A DNA stretch of 12,812 bases, from NCBI GenBank assembly GCA_034189755.1, contig JAXIHJ010000016.1:1-12812 (forward strand). The letters run 5' to 3'. How positions within the stretch are numbered: the stretch's first letter is position 1; every line of letters starts with the position of its first letter. The notes beneath the pieces are model-generated. The model saw nothing but the letters and a program-made list of their open reading frames with translations, did no database searches and was not told where the DNA came from. The position numbers and the translations under genes were made by a program. Below, piece by piece: positions 1-5,949 of this stretch. The DNA is from JAXIHJ01 sp034189755 (GTDB taxonomy: Bacteria; Planctomycetota; Phycisphaerae; SM23-33).

Positions 1-849
1 ACGGAACCCCATCGCCTCCAGTTCACCGGTCAGTTTTACTCGCGAGGCCTTGATTTTTTCAACACATGCGTTTTTGTGGTCCTGGTCGCGCATGGCTGCT
101 GCGCCGACGGCTGCGGCGGGGGCGCTGACGTTGTAGATGGCCTTGGTCTTTAAAAACCCGCTTAGCAGCGACGGGCAGGCCACGCCGAAACCCAGCCTCA
201 ACCCGGCCAGCGAGTAACCCTTCGACAACGTCCGCAGCACGATGACGTTGTCGAACCGCCGCACCAGTTCCAGGGCGTTGTTGTCGGCAAAGTCCACGTA
301 GGCCTCGTCGATGACCAGCACTCCGTCCAGGCCGGCGGCAAGCTGCTCGAGCTGCTCATTCGGGGCCGACGTGCCGGATGGGCTGTTCGGGCTGGCGACG
401 AACGTTACCGCACCGCCGGCGGCCAGCAACTGCTCGACCGGCAGATTGAAATCATCGTCGAACGGCACCTCAACCAGCTCGGCGCCTTCTATGCGTCCCT
501 GCGTGGGGTAGAACTCGAAGGTCGGCGCCGGATAGACGGCCTTCCGCCCCGGCGCGAGGCAGGCCCGCGCGATCATCGTGATGACGTCGTCGCTGCCGTT
601 GCCCGGCAGGACCCAGTCAGCCGGCACGCCAAGCACCTCGCTTACCGCCAGGCGGAACTCGCCGGCTGTGGGGTCGGGGTACGGGCGCAGGCCGTCGGCT
701 GTTAAACCTCGCAGCACTCGAATCGCCTTGAGCGAAGGCGGATAGGGGTTCTCGTTGGTGTTCAGCTTGATCAGCTTCGCACCGGGCGCCGGCTGCTCGC
801 CGGGAACGTACGCCGTCATGGCATCGATATTTTTGCGAAAATATGACAT
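1..849 (-). CDS. hisC: Histidinol-phosphate aminotransferase, C-terminus cut by window edge
   Basis: This is a PLP-dependent class I/II aminotransferase. It transfers the amino group from glutamate to imidazole-acetol phosphate in histidine biosynthesis, in the cytoplasm. I translated it by hand: 283 codons are open from the ATG at 849 to base 1, so roughly the last 70-80 residues lie outside the window. Visible family features are the N-terminal LNTNENPYPPS segment (about residues 30-40), RPYPDPTAGEFR (56-66), the PGNGSDD block (82-88), ASPNSPSGT (152-160), VIDEAYVDF (179-187) and the PLP-lysine motif LSKGYSLAGLRLGFG with Lys210. The Shine-Dalgarno sequence before the ATG is poor (AAGTGAAAACA). 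It is on the same strand as hisD, but 550 bp of inserted DNA separates the two, so coupling to hisD may be disturbed. Identification is firm. Confidence 0.95.
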   Translation of the reverse strand, partial: MSYFRKNIDAMTAYVPGEQPAPGAKLIKLNTNENPYPPSLKAIRVLRGLTADGLRPYPDPTAGEFRLAVSEVLGVPADWVLPGNGSDDVITMIARACLAPGRKAVYPAPTFEFYPTQGRIEGAELVEVPFDDDFNLPVEQLLAAGGAVTFVASPNSPSGTSAPNEQLEQLAAGLDGVLVIDEAYVDFADNNALELVRRFDNVIVLRTLSKGYSLAGLRLGFGVACPSLLSGFLKTKAIYNVSAPAAAVGAAAMRDQDHKNACVEKIKASRVKLTGELEAMGFR

Positions 850-867
850 TGTTTTCACTTAAGTCTC

Positions 868-885
868 AGCCGCGAATTACACGAA
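868..885. repeat. Left inverted repeat of the GxxExxY insert
   Basis: The 18-nt sequence agccgcgaattacacgaa lies 18 bp upstream of the hisC start codon. It pairs with 1384-1401 at 17 of 18 positions; the single difference is A against G at the 14th base. Confidence 0.8.
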
Positions 886-920
886 GAAAACCCGGCAATT
901 TTCATTCCCAAGCCTCTGCC

Positions 921-1346
921 TCATTGCGGATTCAAAGCATCACGCTTTGTGTAAACGACCCGTTCAAACTGTAAAGACTCCTTGCCGAAGTTAACCAGAA
1001 AACCAAGCGGCAAACCGGCAGCCTTGAGGTAGTTGATCAGTTGTGCCTTATAGAGTGGCTGGTCTCGCTCTGTAGCCTTTATTTCGATAACGAACTTGTC
1101 ATCAACAAGAAGGTCCACTACAAAATCACCAACCAGCAACCTGTCATAAAACACCTGCAGTGACGCCTGTTTCTGTACCACAAACCCATGCTTACGAAGC
1201 TCGTGTGCGAGAGAATTTTCATAAACTTTCTCGAGAAAGCCGCAGCCAAGCGCATTGTGGACTTTGATACAAACACCTTTGATCTCGTAGTTTTCCTTCG
1301 GATAAAGTAAATCCTTTCGCCTGAGTCTGGAAGCCGGATTTTCCAC
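921..1346 (-). CDS. GxxExxY family protein with PD-(D/E)XK nuclease-like core
   Basis: This is a 141-aa protein of the GxxExxY family (PDDEXK_3-like). The signature GFLEKVY is present, preceded by HNALGC and followed by ENSLAHEL. The nuclease-like core is D, nine residues, then ExK (VDLLVDDKFVIEIKA), matching the PD-(D/E)XK metal and catalytic pattern. Cellular function of the family is not known to me; nuclease activity is inferred from fold motifs only. I chose the GTG at 1346 because GGGAG lies 8 nt upstream of it. A TTG at 1352 would add two residues but leaves only 2 nt of spacing. The gene sits alone inside an inverted-repeat-bounded insert between hisD and hisC. Its base composition is more AT-rich than its neighbours, suggesting acquisition. 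It is intact over the whole family length. Confidence 0.88.
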   Translation of the reverse strand: MENPASRLRRKDLLYPKENYEIKGVCIKVHNALGCGFLEKVYENSLAHELRKHGFVVQKQASLQVFYDRLLVGDFVVDLLVDDKFVIEIKATERDQPLYKAQLINYLKAAGLPLGFLVNFGKESLQFERVVYTKRDALNPQ

Positions 1347-1383
1347 AATCAACGCTCCCTTGGAATTTGCTCTGTTGTCTTAT

Positions 1384-1401
1384 TTCGCGTAATTCGCGGC
1401 T
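1384..1401. repeat. Right inverted repeat, overlapping the hisD stop codon
   Basis: The sequence ttcgcgtaattcgcggct is the reverse complement of 868-885 except for one base. It overlaps the hisD stop codon, so the last translated codon of hisD abuts the repeat. This is what would be expected if the insert landed at the very end of hisD. Confidence 0.8.
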
Positions 1402-2719
1402 AATCATCCTGCCGAATCCTAACCGAAGCGGCGTGGGCGGTAAGCCCTTCGCGCGTGGCGAAGTCGATTACATCGCCGGCGTCGGCGGCCAAGGCGTCGG
1501 CGTCGTAGCGGATTACGCTGGAGGCCTTCAGGAAGTCGTTGCAGCTAAGCGCCCCGAAGAACCTCGCCGTGCCTCCGGTCGGCAGCACGTGCGACGGTCC
1601 GGCCAGGTAGTCGCCCAGCGGCACCGGTGTCTGCGCACCTAGGAAAATAGCGCCGGCGCTGCGAACCTTGGCCAACACCGCCTCATCGTCGGCTGTGATA
1701 ATCTGCAAGTGCTCCGGCGCGAAGTCGTTGGCTAAATCGCAGGCGGCGTCGATATCCGGCACGACGACAATTGCGCTGTAGGCCTTCAACGCCGGGGCGA
1801 TCTCGGCGTTCCGACTGAGTTCGGGCAGTTGTTCGTCGATGGCGGCGTTTACCTCCTCCGCCAGCTTTTTCGACGCCGTAACCAGGATGGCCGAGCCGGG
1901 GTCGTGCTCGGCCTGGGCGAGCATGTCGGCGGCCAGCCAGTCCGCCCGTGCCGTTTCGTCGGCTATGATGAGCACCTCGGACGGCCCGGCGATGGAATCG
2001 ATGCCGACCCGCCCGAAGAGCTGCCGCTTGGCCTCGGCGACGAATGCGTTGCCCGGTCCGACTATCTTATCGACTGCCTTGACGCTGTCTGTCCCGAAGG
2101 CGAGGGCTGCAATCGCCACCGCGCCACCGAGGCGATAGACCTCGGTGATGCCCAGTTCGCCCGCCAGCGCAAGCACCATCGGGCTGACCTGGCCGTTGGT
2201 CGTCGGCGGGCTGGCCAGGGCGATCTCGCCCACGCCGGCCACCTGGGCAGGCACGACCGTCATCAGGACCGTCGAAGGATACATCGCCCGCCCGCCCGGC
2301 ACGTACACGCCGACGCGGTCGATGGGTGTGTAGCGAACGGACAGCTCCCGGCCGGATCGCTTTAACGACGGCGGCGCTTTTATGAGTATCCGCTGCTGAT
2401 ATTCGCGGACGTTTGCGGCTGCGCGGCGAATAAGTTCCGTGAACTCCGGCTCGGCTGCTGCACAGGCCTTTTTAATCTGCTCCGGCTGAACGCGCAGCGT
2501 CTGGGGTGTCAGGTCGGCCTGGTCGAGTTTCTTCTCCAGCTCAACAAGCGCCTTATCGCCTCGTTCCGAGACCTTGGTAAGGATATCCAGCACGATGGCC
2601 GGCACGTTGAGTTCGATGTAGTCTAAAGAGACAACCCCGCCGGCGCGTAGTATATCCCTCAGGCCCGTTACGGCCGAATCGTTCAGCGGGTCGTTTGTTT
2701 CGATAATCTTGACACCCAT
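1400..2719 (-). CDS. hisD: Histidinol dehydrogenase
   Basis: This Zn- and NAD-dependent enzyme carries out the last two steps of histidine biosynthesis, histidinol to histidinal to histidine. I place the start at the ATG at 2719, giving 439 aa, the usual family size. The reading frame stays open to a GTG at 2860, but the extra 47 residues lack family similarity. With this start, the zinc ligands and catalytic residues fall at Gln269, His272, Asp370, His429 and Glu336-His337. All are exactly ten positions beyond the E. coli residues as I recall them (259, 262, 360, 419, 326-327). Other clear motifs are YVPGGRAMYPSTVLM, GPGNAFVAEAKR, AGPSEVLIIAD and LPTGGTARFFGALSCNDFLK. No strong ribosome binding site precedes the ATG. 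The stop codon overlaps the inverted repeat of the downstream insert, and hisC lies beyond it on the same strand. Confidence 0.96.
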   Translation of the reverse strand: MGVKIIETNDPLNDSAVTGLRDILRAGGVVSLDYIELNVPAIVLDILTKVSERGDKALVELEKKLDQADLTPQTLRVQPEQIKKACAAAEPEFTELIRRAAANVREYQQRILIKAPPSLKRSGRELSVRYTPIDRVGVYVPGGRAMYPSTVLMTVVPAQVAGVGEIALASPPTTNGQVSPMVLALAGELGITEVYRLGGAVAIAALAFGTDSVKAVDKIVGPGNAFVAEAKRQLFGRVGIDSIAGPSEVLIIADETARADWLAADMLAQAEHDPGSAILVTASKKLAEEVNAAIDEQLPELSRNAEIAPALKAYSAIVVVPDIDAACDLANDFAPEHLQIITADDEAVLAKVRSAGAIFLGAQTPVPLGDYLAGPSHVLPTGGTARFFGALSCNDFLKASSVIRYDADALAADAGDVIDFATREGLTAHAASVRIRQDD

Positions 2720-2894
2720 GGCGCGCACCAATCTACGCTCCGCGGCACGATTTTGCAACGGGCGCGTAAACGTGGCCGCTGCCGCCTTCACGCAAAACGG
2801 CGTGCGGCCTAAAAAGTCTCGAGATTGTCTGGACTGGCTTTCAAAATTGAGTAGTATCACAAAGCAAGGAGAGGGAGCGGCAAAGGAATGCCCT

Positions 2895-2926
2895 GCGGGG
2901 CGGCTACCAGTCGCCCCGCTTTTTTT
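2895..2926 (+). terminator. Orphan rho-independent terminator
   Basis: The stem gcggggcg (2895-2902) pairs perfectly with cgccccgc (2912-2919). A G-T pair can extend it, and seven T residues follow on the plus strand. No plus-strand gene precedes it. It either ends an unannotated short RNA, blocks antisense transcription into the region, or belongs to a dispersed repeat. Confidence 0.7.
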
Positions 2927-2984
2927 TGGCGTGATGCTGCCGAAACTAATGCCCTTCGACTCGCGTTGCTCGCTCAGGACAGTA

Positions 2985-3010
2985 CCGAGGCGAGTTTAAG
3001 ATCGCCTCGG
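2985..3010. repeat. 9-bp perfect hairpin just 3' of tRNA-Val
   Basis: ccgaggcga (2985-2993) and tcgcctcgg (3002-3010) are perfect reverse complements around an 8-nt loop. The hairpin begins four bases past the tRNA discriminator base on the minus strand. It has no U-tract, so it may be a 3' processing or stabilising structure, or a repeat, rather than an intrinsic terminator. Confidence 0.6.
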
Positions 3011-3013
3011 CAC

Positions 3014-3087
3014 TGGGCGCGGCAGGACTCGAACCTACGACTTCTTCCTTGTAAGGGAAGCGCTCTAGCCAACTGAGCTACGCGCCC
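3014..3087 (-). tRNA. tRNA-Val (anticodon UAC)
   Basis: The reverse complement folds into a complete cloverleaf. The acceptor stem is GGGCGCG/CGCGCCC, the D stem GCTC/GAGC, and the anticodon stem CTTCC/GGAAG with loop CTTACAA. The anticodon TAC reads GUA (and probably other GUN codons). The T stem is GTAGG/CCTGC with loop TTCGAGT, and the discriminator base is A. The 3' CCA is not encoded and must be added after transcription. A sigma70-like promoter lies immediately upstream, and a strong hairpin follows the 3' end. Confidence 0.97.
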
Positions 3088-3100
3088 TCAACACCGGCGG

Positions 3101-3128
3101 AGTATACCGCACAAGGCGTCAATTGCAA
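3101..3128 (-). promoter_or_regulatory. Predicted sigma70-type promoter of tRNA-Val
   Basis: On the minus strand, TTGCAA (3128-3123) and TATACT (3106-3101) are separated by 16 nt. The -10 box ends 13 nt before the tRNA 5' end, giving a short leader. It lies between the terminator of the tilS operon and the tRNA, which is the expected place. Confidence 0.55.
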
Positions 3129-3172
3129 TGCGCTGCGGCCGATTGGTACAAAGACAAGATGTTCCCCCATGG

Positions 3173-3203
3173 AAAAAGCCCACAGAAAGCTTTCCGTGGG
3201 CTT
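3173..3203 (-). terminator. Rho-independent terminator of the tilS operon
   Basis: Read on the minus strand, AAGCCCACGGAAAG pairs with CTTTCTGTGGGCTT (13 of 14 positions) and a run of T residues follows at once. It lies 36 nt after the stop codon of the DUF962 gene. It should end transcription from tilS, the MlaE-family gene and the DUF962 gene before the tRNA promoter. Confidence 0.85.
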
Positions 3204-3238
3204 GATGGAGCAACGTGGGCATCCCTTCTTCGGCCTGT

Positions 3239-3505
3239 TTACCTTTGCCGAAATTTACCGAATATCCGCCGGAATAGTATCTCCTCACCGGAGCGATTTC
3301 CTTCTATGAAGTGGCCGAGCAGTTGCAGGGCGTATCCTCCGACGAAGCACACAGCTGCCGCTGCCGGCTGCCGGTATAGAAGAAGCACCGGCGCAGCGAT
3401 AAAGCACGCCGGAATACCGACCGCGTGCAGGACGAAGCTCACCGGATGTCGATGGCGCCGTCGCCAGCGAAGATAGACCTGGATAATCGGGAATGTTTTG
3501 GGCAT
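3239..3505 (-). CDS. DUF962/Mpo1-like small membrane protein
   Basis: This 88-aa protein has the DUF962 (YGL010w/Mpo1-like) pattern. An N-terminal RHRHPVSFVLHAVGIP block carries His20 and His27, and a second block GHFIEGNRSGEE carries His65, Glu68 and Asn70. Two hydrophobic segments lie at about residues 25-43 and 48-65. The yeast relative Mpo1 is an Fe(II)-dependent dioxygenase acting on 2-hydroxy fatty acids; whether short bacterial members share this is uncertain. The start is ATG at 3505: no other start fits between it and the upstream in-frame stop at 3533. AGGTGG lies 9 nt before it. The gene starts 27 nt after the MlaE-family gene, and a terminator follows, so it is the last gene of that operon. 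The pairing hints at a lipid or envelope role. Confidence 0.8.
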   Translation of the reverse strand: MPKTFPIIQVYLRWRRRHRHPVSFVLHAVGIPACFIAAPVLLLYRQPAAAAVCFVGGYALQLLGHFIEGNRSGEEILFRRIFGKFRQR

Positions 3506-3532
3506 CTCCTGCCGCCACCTCGTGCGATACGG

Positions 3533-4348
3533 TTAGAGAACGATCTTCAAGCCGAAGTACATTTCGTAGAGACTGTTTAGTAACATGCCGAGGAAGAAAT
3601 CCAGCGCAAGGATGCTCATGCAGCTTGCGACGAATGCCTGCGTGCACGCCCTGCCTACGCCGGCGGCCCCCGGCGCACAGTTGAAGCCCTTGTAGCAGCA
3701 GATCAAGCTCATGGCCGCTCCAAAGAAGACGCTCTTAATCGGCCCGTAGAAAATATCGAAATACTCGACCGTCCTGGCCGCGTGCCTCCAGAACTCCGCG
3801 CTGTTGATGCCGTAGATGTGGACGCTAACGACATAGCCGCCGAGGATGCCCATAAAGTCGGTGTACAGCACCAGGATGGGAATCAGCAGCACGCAGGCCA
3901 AAAATCGCGGCACGACCAGCACGCGGAGCGGGTCGGCGCCCATGGCCCGCAGGGCGTCGATCTGCTCGGTTACGCGCATGGTGCCGAGTTCGGCGGTCAG
4001 CCCGCCGCCGACGCGCCCGGCCAGCATCACGCCGGCCAGAACCGGCCCCAGCTCCCGCAGGACCGACAGGTTCACAATCGTACCCATCTGCGCGACCATG
4101 CCTATCGCCCGGAACTGCATCACCGTCTGAACGGCCAGGACCATGCCAACGAACACGCCGGTAATCATCACCACCGGGATGCTGCGCGTACCGATATCAT
4201 ACATCTGGTCGAACAGCAGGCGCAGGTTCTTCCATCGCCGGGCGCTGCTGGTCAGCCAACGCATCGTCTGGCCGCAGAAAATGCAGAAATCGCCGAAGCC
4301 GGCGGTGTTTCGAATTGTCCTCTGCCCCAGGGCTGCAATCGCACCCAT
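3533..4348 (-). CDS. MlaE-family ABC transporter permease (phospholipid/MCE type)
   Basis: This is the integral inner-membrane permease of an MlaFEDB-like system that moves phospholipids or other lipids between inner and outer membranes. The signature stretch is complete: ELGPVLAGVMLAGRVGGG, then TAELGTMRVTEQIDALRAMG and DPLRVLVVPRFLA, at roughly residues 98-154. Five or so membrane segments follow the usual order, with an amphipathic start. The ATG at 4348 gives 271 aa, the normal family size, and GAGGA lies about 10 nt upstream. A longer open frame to 4513 overlaps tilS and lacks similarity. No MlaF ATPase or MCE-domain MlaD gene is adjacent. Instead it lies between tilS and the DUF962 gene, so its partners must be encoded elsewhere. 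A cysteine-rich tail (CCYKGFNC, about residues 215-222) is present in the region where the family often has CYxG. Confidence 0.9.
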   Translation of the reverse strand: MGAIAALGQRTIRNTAGFGDFCIFCGQTMRWLTSSARRWKNLRLLFDQMYDIGTRSIPVVMITGVFVGMVLAVQTVMQFRAIGMVAQMGTIVNLSVLRELGPVLAGVMLAGRVGGGLTAELGTMRVTEQIDALRAMGADPLRVLVVPRFLACVLLIPILVLYTDFMGILGGYVVSVHIYGINSAEFWRHAARTVEYFDIFYGPIKSVFFGAAMSLICCYKGFNCAPGAAGVGRACTQAFVASCMSILALDFFLGMLLNSLYEMYFGLKIVL

Positions 4349-4377
4349 AATCGCTCTGTCCTCATGAATGTTTCTAT

Positions 4378-4419
4378 CGCCCCGCAGGGCTGAAATCAAG
4401 CCCGCGAAGCGACGGGGCG
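4378..4419. repeat. Two-tier hairpin between tilS and the MlaE-family gene
   Basis: The outer stem cgccccg/cggggcg (4378-4384 with 4413-4419) encloses an inner stem gggct/agccc (4387-4391 with 4399-4403). No U-tract follows on the minus strand. The 13-nt cgccccgcagggc at 4378-4390 is the exact reverse complement of 2890-2902 at the orphan terminator, which suggests a dispersed palindromic repeat family rather than a gene-specific signal. Confidence 0.55.
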
Positions 4420-4430
4420 CTTCAAATACC

Positions 4431-5879
4431 TCAGGCGTCGCTGAATTTGATATGGAGAACGCGGCGTGTGGACGGGCGGACCTTGACGCGGTCGTCGATC
4501 CGCAGGGGGGCAAAGTACACCACGCCGATCTCGTCGCAGATGCATCGGACCCGCTCGCGCTGCTGCGGGGGGAGTTTCAGATTGGTCAGAAAATCGCTGA
4601 CGGTCTGCCTGCCCGGCGCACCTAAGGGCACGAAGGCGTCGCCGTCGCGGCGGGGCCGGCAGATTAGTTGCCCGGAAACCAGGTCGGCATCCAGCATTTC
4701 CACGCCGGACGGGTGGTTGCGGCAGTGGCTCTCGAAGGCGGCCCGGTCGAGCGGCTCGATGCGGCAGGAGACTTCTCGCCCGTCGGCCAGGCTACTTGAG
4801 CCGGGGCAGTTTATGGCAATGACGGCCTCCGGCAGGGGCGAATGTTGGCGGCCGGCTGATTCGATAATTACCTCCTCGCCGTCACGGCGCGCGATGAAGC
4901 CTGCCGGCAGCGTAACGGCTGAAGAACCTTCGGCCTCGGCCAGATCAGCCAGTTCGGCGAGCCGATCGGCGCCGATCATGCGCAGGGCTGCGCCGAGCCG
5001 CTCCAGGGCGGACCGCATCGCGTACTGACGCAGCAGGGGCGCACCTTCGGCAAGGACGGCCGCCTCCAGCACAATGCGATTCTCGCCCTGTCGGCGGGTA
5101 GCCTCGGCCAGCAGTTTGTCGGCAAGTTCGCTGACGAAGCCGTCAGCCTGTTTCGCCGCAGCCGCCAGGCGGATAAGTGCCTCGTCGGTCCGCGGATTAA
5201 GCCGGTCGCGCAGCGTCGGCAGCAGCTTGTGGCGGATAAAGTTCCGGCGATAGCCGGTATCGGCGTTGGTCGGATCCGTCCGCCAATTCAGACCCAGCCG
5301 CAGACAGTACGCCTGAAGCTCGCTCCGTCGGCACTCCAGCAGCGGGCGGACCAGCAGAACATCGGAGTCGCCCAGCCGGCGGCTGACCGGCATGCCGGCC
5401 AGGCCGCGAAGGTGAGTCCCTCGGACAATCCGGAATAGAATTGTCTCGACGTTGTCATCGGCGTGATGGCCGGTGGCTACGTACGAGGCCTTTACCCGTT
5501 CGGCCGCCTCCCGCAAAAATTTATACCGCAGCATCCTGGCCGCCTGCTCGATACCCTGGCCGGTGCGTTGCGACTCGCCGGCTACGTCGCATCGTTCGAT
5601 GATGCACGGCAGGGAAAATCGCTCGGCCAGGCCGGCGACAAATTCCGCATCCGCATCAGACCCGTCGCGCAGCGTGTGGTTCAGGTGTGCCACCGTCAGC
5701 CGGTACGCCCGCCCCGACTCGGCGGCAAGCTCGCGCATCGCCGCCAGCATCGCAACGCTGTCGGCCCCGCCCGAGACAGCCGCCACGATACCCGATTTCG
5801 GGGCGATAAGGTTTTTGCGGTCGATAAACCGGCCCGCAGCCTCGACGAATGCGTCCAAATTATGGGGTGTTCCGGCCAT
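4431..5879 (-). CDS. tilS: tRNA(Ile)-lysidine synthetase
   Basis: This ATP-dependent enzyme attaches lysine to C34 of the CAU-anticodon tRNA-Ile, switching its decoding from AUG to AUA. The N-terminal PP-loop is SGGADS (residues 36-41). HLNHTLRDGSDADAEF (65-80), ATGHHADDNVETILFRIVRGT (135-155) and TDPTNADTGYRRNFIRH (201-217) follow, all typical of TilS. The TilS C-terminal domain is visible from about residue 408 (RPRRDGDAFVPLGAPG) to the end. Its 482 aa are at the long end for the family but contain all domains. ATG at 5879 has AAGGA about 7 nt upstream. It is the first gene of a likely operon with the MlaE-family and DUF962 genes, and it is divergent from the membrane-protein gene at 5950. 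Confidence 0.95.
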   Translation of the reverse strand: MAGTPHNLDAFVEAAGRFIDRKNLIAPKSGIVAAVSGGADSVAMLAAMRELAAESGRAYRLTVAHLNHTLRDGSDADAEFVAGLAERFSLPCIIERCDVAGESQRTGQGIEQAARMLRYKFLREAAERVKASYVATGHHADDNVETILFRIVRGTHLRGLAGMPVSRRLGDSDVLLVRPLLECRRSELQAYCLRLGLNWRTDPTNADTGYRRNFIRHKLLPTLRDRLNPRTDEALIRLAAAAKQADGFVSELADKLLAEATRRQGENRIVLEAAVLAEGAPLLRQYAMRSALERLGAALRMIGADRLAELADLAEAEGSSAVTLPAGFIARRDGEEVIIESAGRQHSPLPEAVIAINCPGSSSLADGREVSCRIEPLDRAAFESHCRNHPSGVEMLDADLVSGQLICRPRRDGDAFVPLGAPGRQTVSDFLTNLKLPPQQRERVRCICDEIGVVYFAPLRIDDRVKVRPSTRRVLHIKFSDA

Positions 5880-5889
5880 CGGCTTGTCC

Positions 5890-5917
5890 TTGCCAATTGC
5901 GTCCGTATTGTTATAGT
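5890..5917 (+). promoter_or_regulatory. Predicted promoter of the plus-strand membrane protein gene
   Basis: TTGCCA (5890-5895) and TATAGT (5912-5917) are separated by 16 nt in the 70-nt divergent intergenic region. On the other strand a TATAAC (5915-5910) could serve tilS, but I see no good -35 box for it. Confidence 0.45.
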
Positions 5918-5949
5918 ATCACGATAAGCCCTTCCCGGAAACGTATCGT

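Larger units (their letters stand above)
868..1401. mobile_element. Insert bounded by 18-nt inverted repeats, carrying the GxxExxY gene
   Basis: The sequence agccgcgaattacacgaa (868-885) recurs as its reverse complement at 1384-1401 with one mismatch (17 of 18). Between them lies visibly lower-GC DNA containing a single gene. The unit sits between two high-GC, same-strand genes of one pathway, hisD and hisC. The right repeat contributes two bases of the hisD stop codon (TAG, 1402-1400). I see no target-site duplication outside the repeats. No transposase is present, so any movement would have to be helped in trans or use the encoded nuclease-fold protein. The repeats are direct observation; calling the unit mobile is inference. 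Confidence 0.5.
2720..3013. other. Intergenic region between hisD and tRNA-Val with palindromes
   Basis: I see no credible gene here. The stretch holds a plus-strand intrinsic terminator (2895-2926) and a 9-bp perfect hairpin (2985-3010). It also contains a cccttcgactcgc/gctcgctcaggac segment (about 2952-2980) that resembles dispersed intergenic repeats. No intrinsic terminator is visible for the minus strand, so transcription from tRNA-Val could continue into hisD. Confidence 0.5.

Noticed and set aside
1829..2365. 178-residue plus-strand frame opposite hisD
   Set aside because: Antisense shadow of a gene whose catalytic residues are all identified.
2720..2860. N-terminal extension of hisD to a GTG at 2860 (47 extra residues)
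   Set aside because: The extra residues do not resemble HisD, and the start at 2719 gives the exact catalytic-residue spacing of the family.
3782..4393. 203-residue plus-strand frame opposite the MlaE-family gene
   Set aside because: His/Gln-rich antisense shadow of a well-supported membrane protein gene.
4349..4513. Longer MlaE-family frame reaching into tilS
   Set aside because: The extension overlaps the tilS coding end and has no family similarity; ATG 4348 has a ribosome binding site and gives the normal length.
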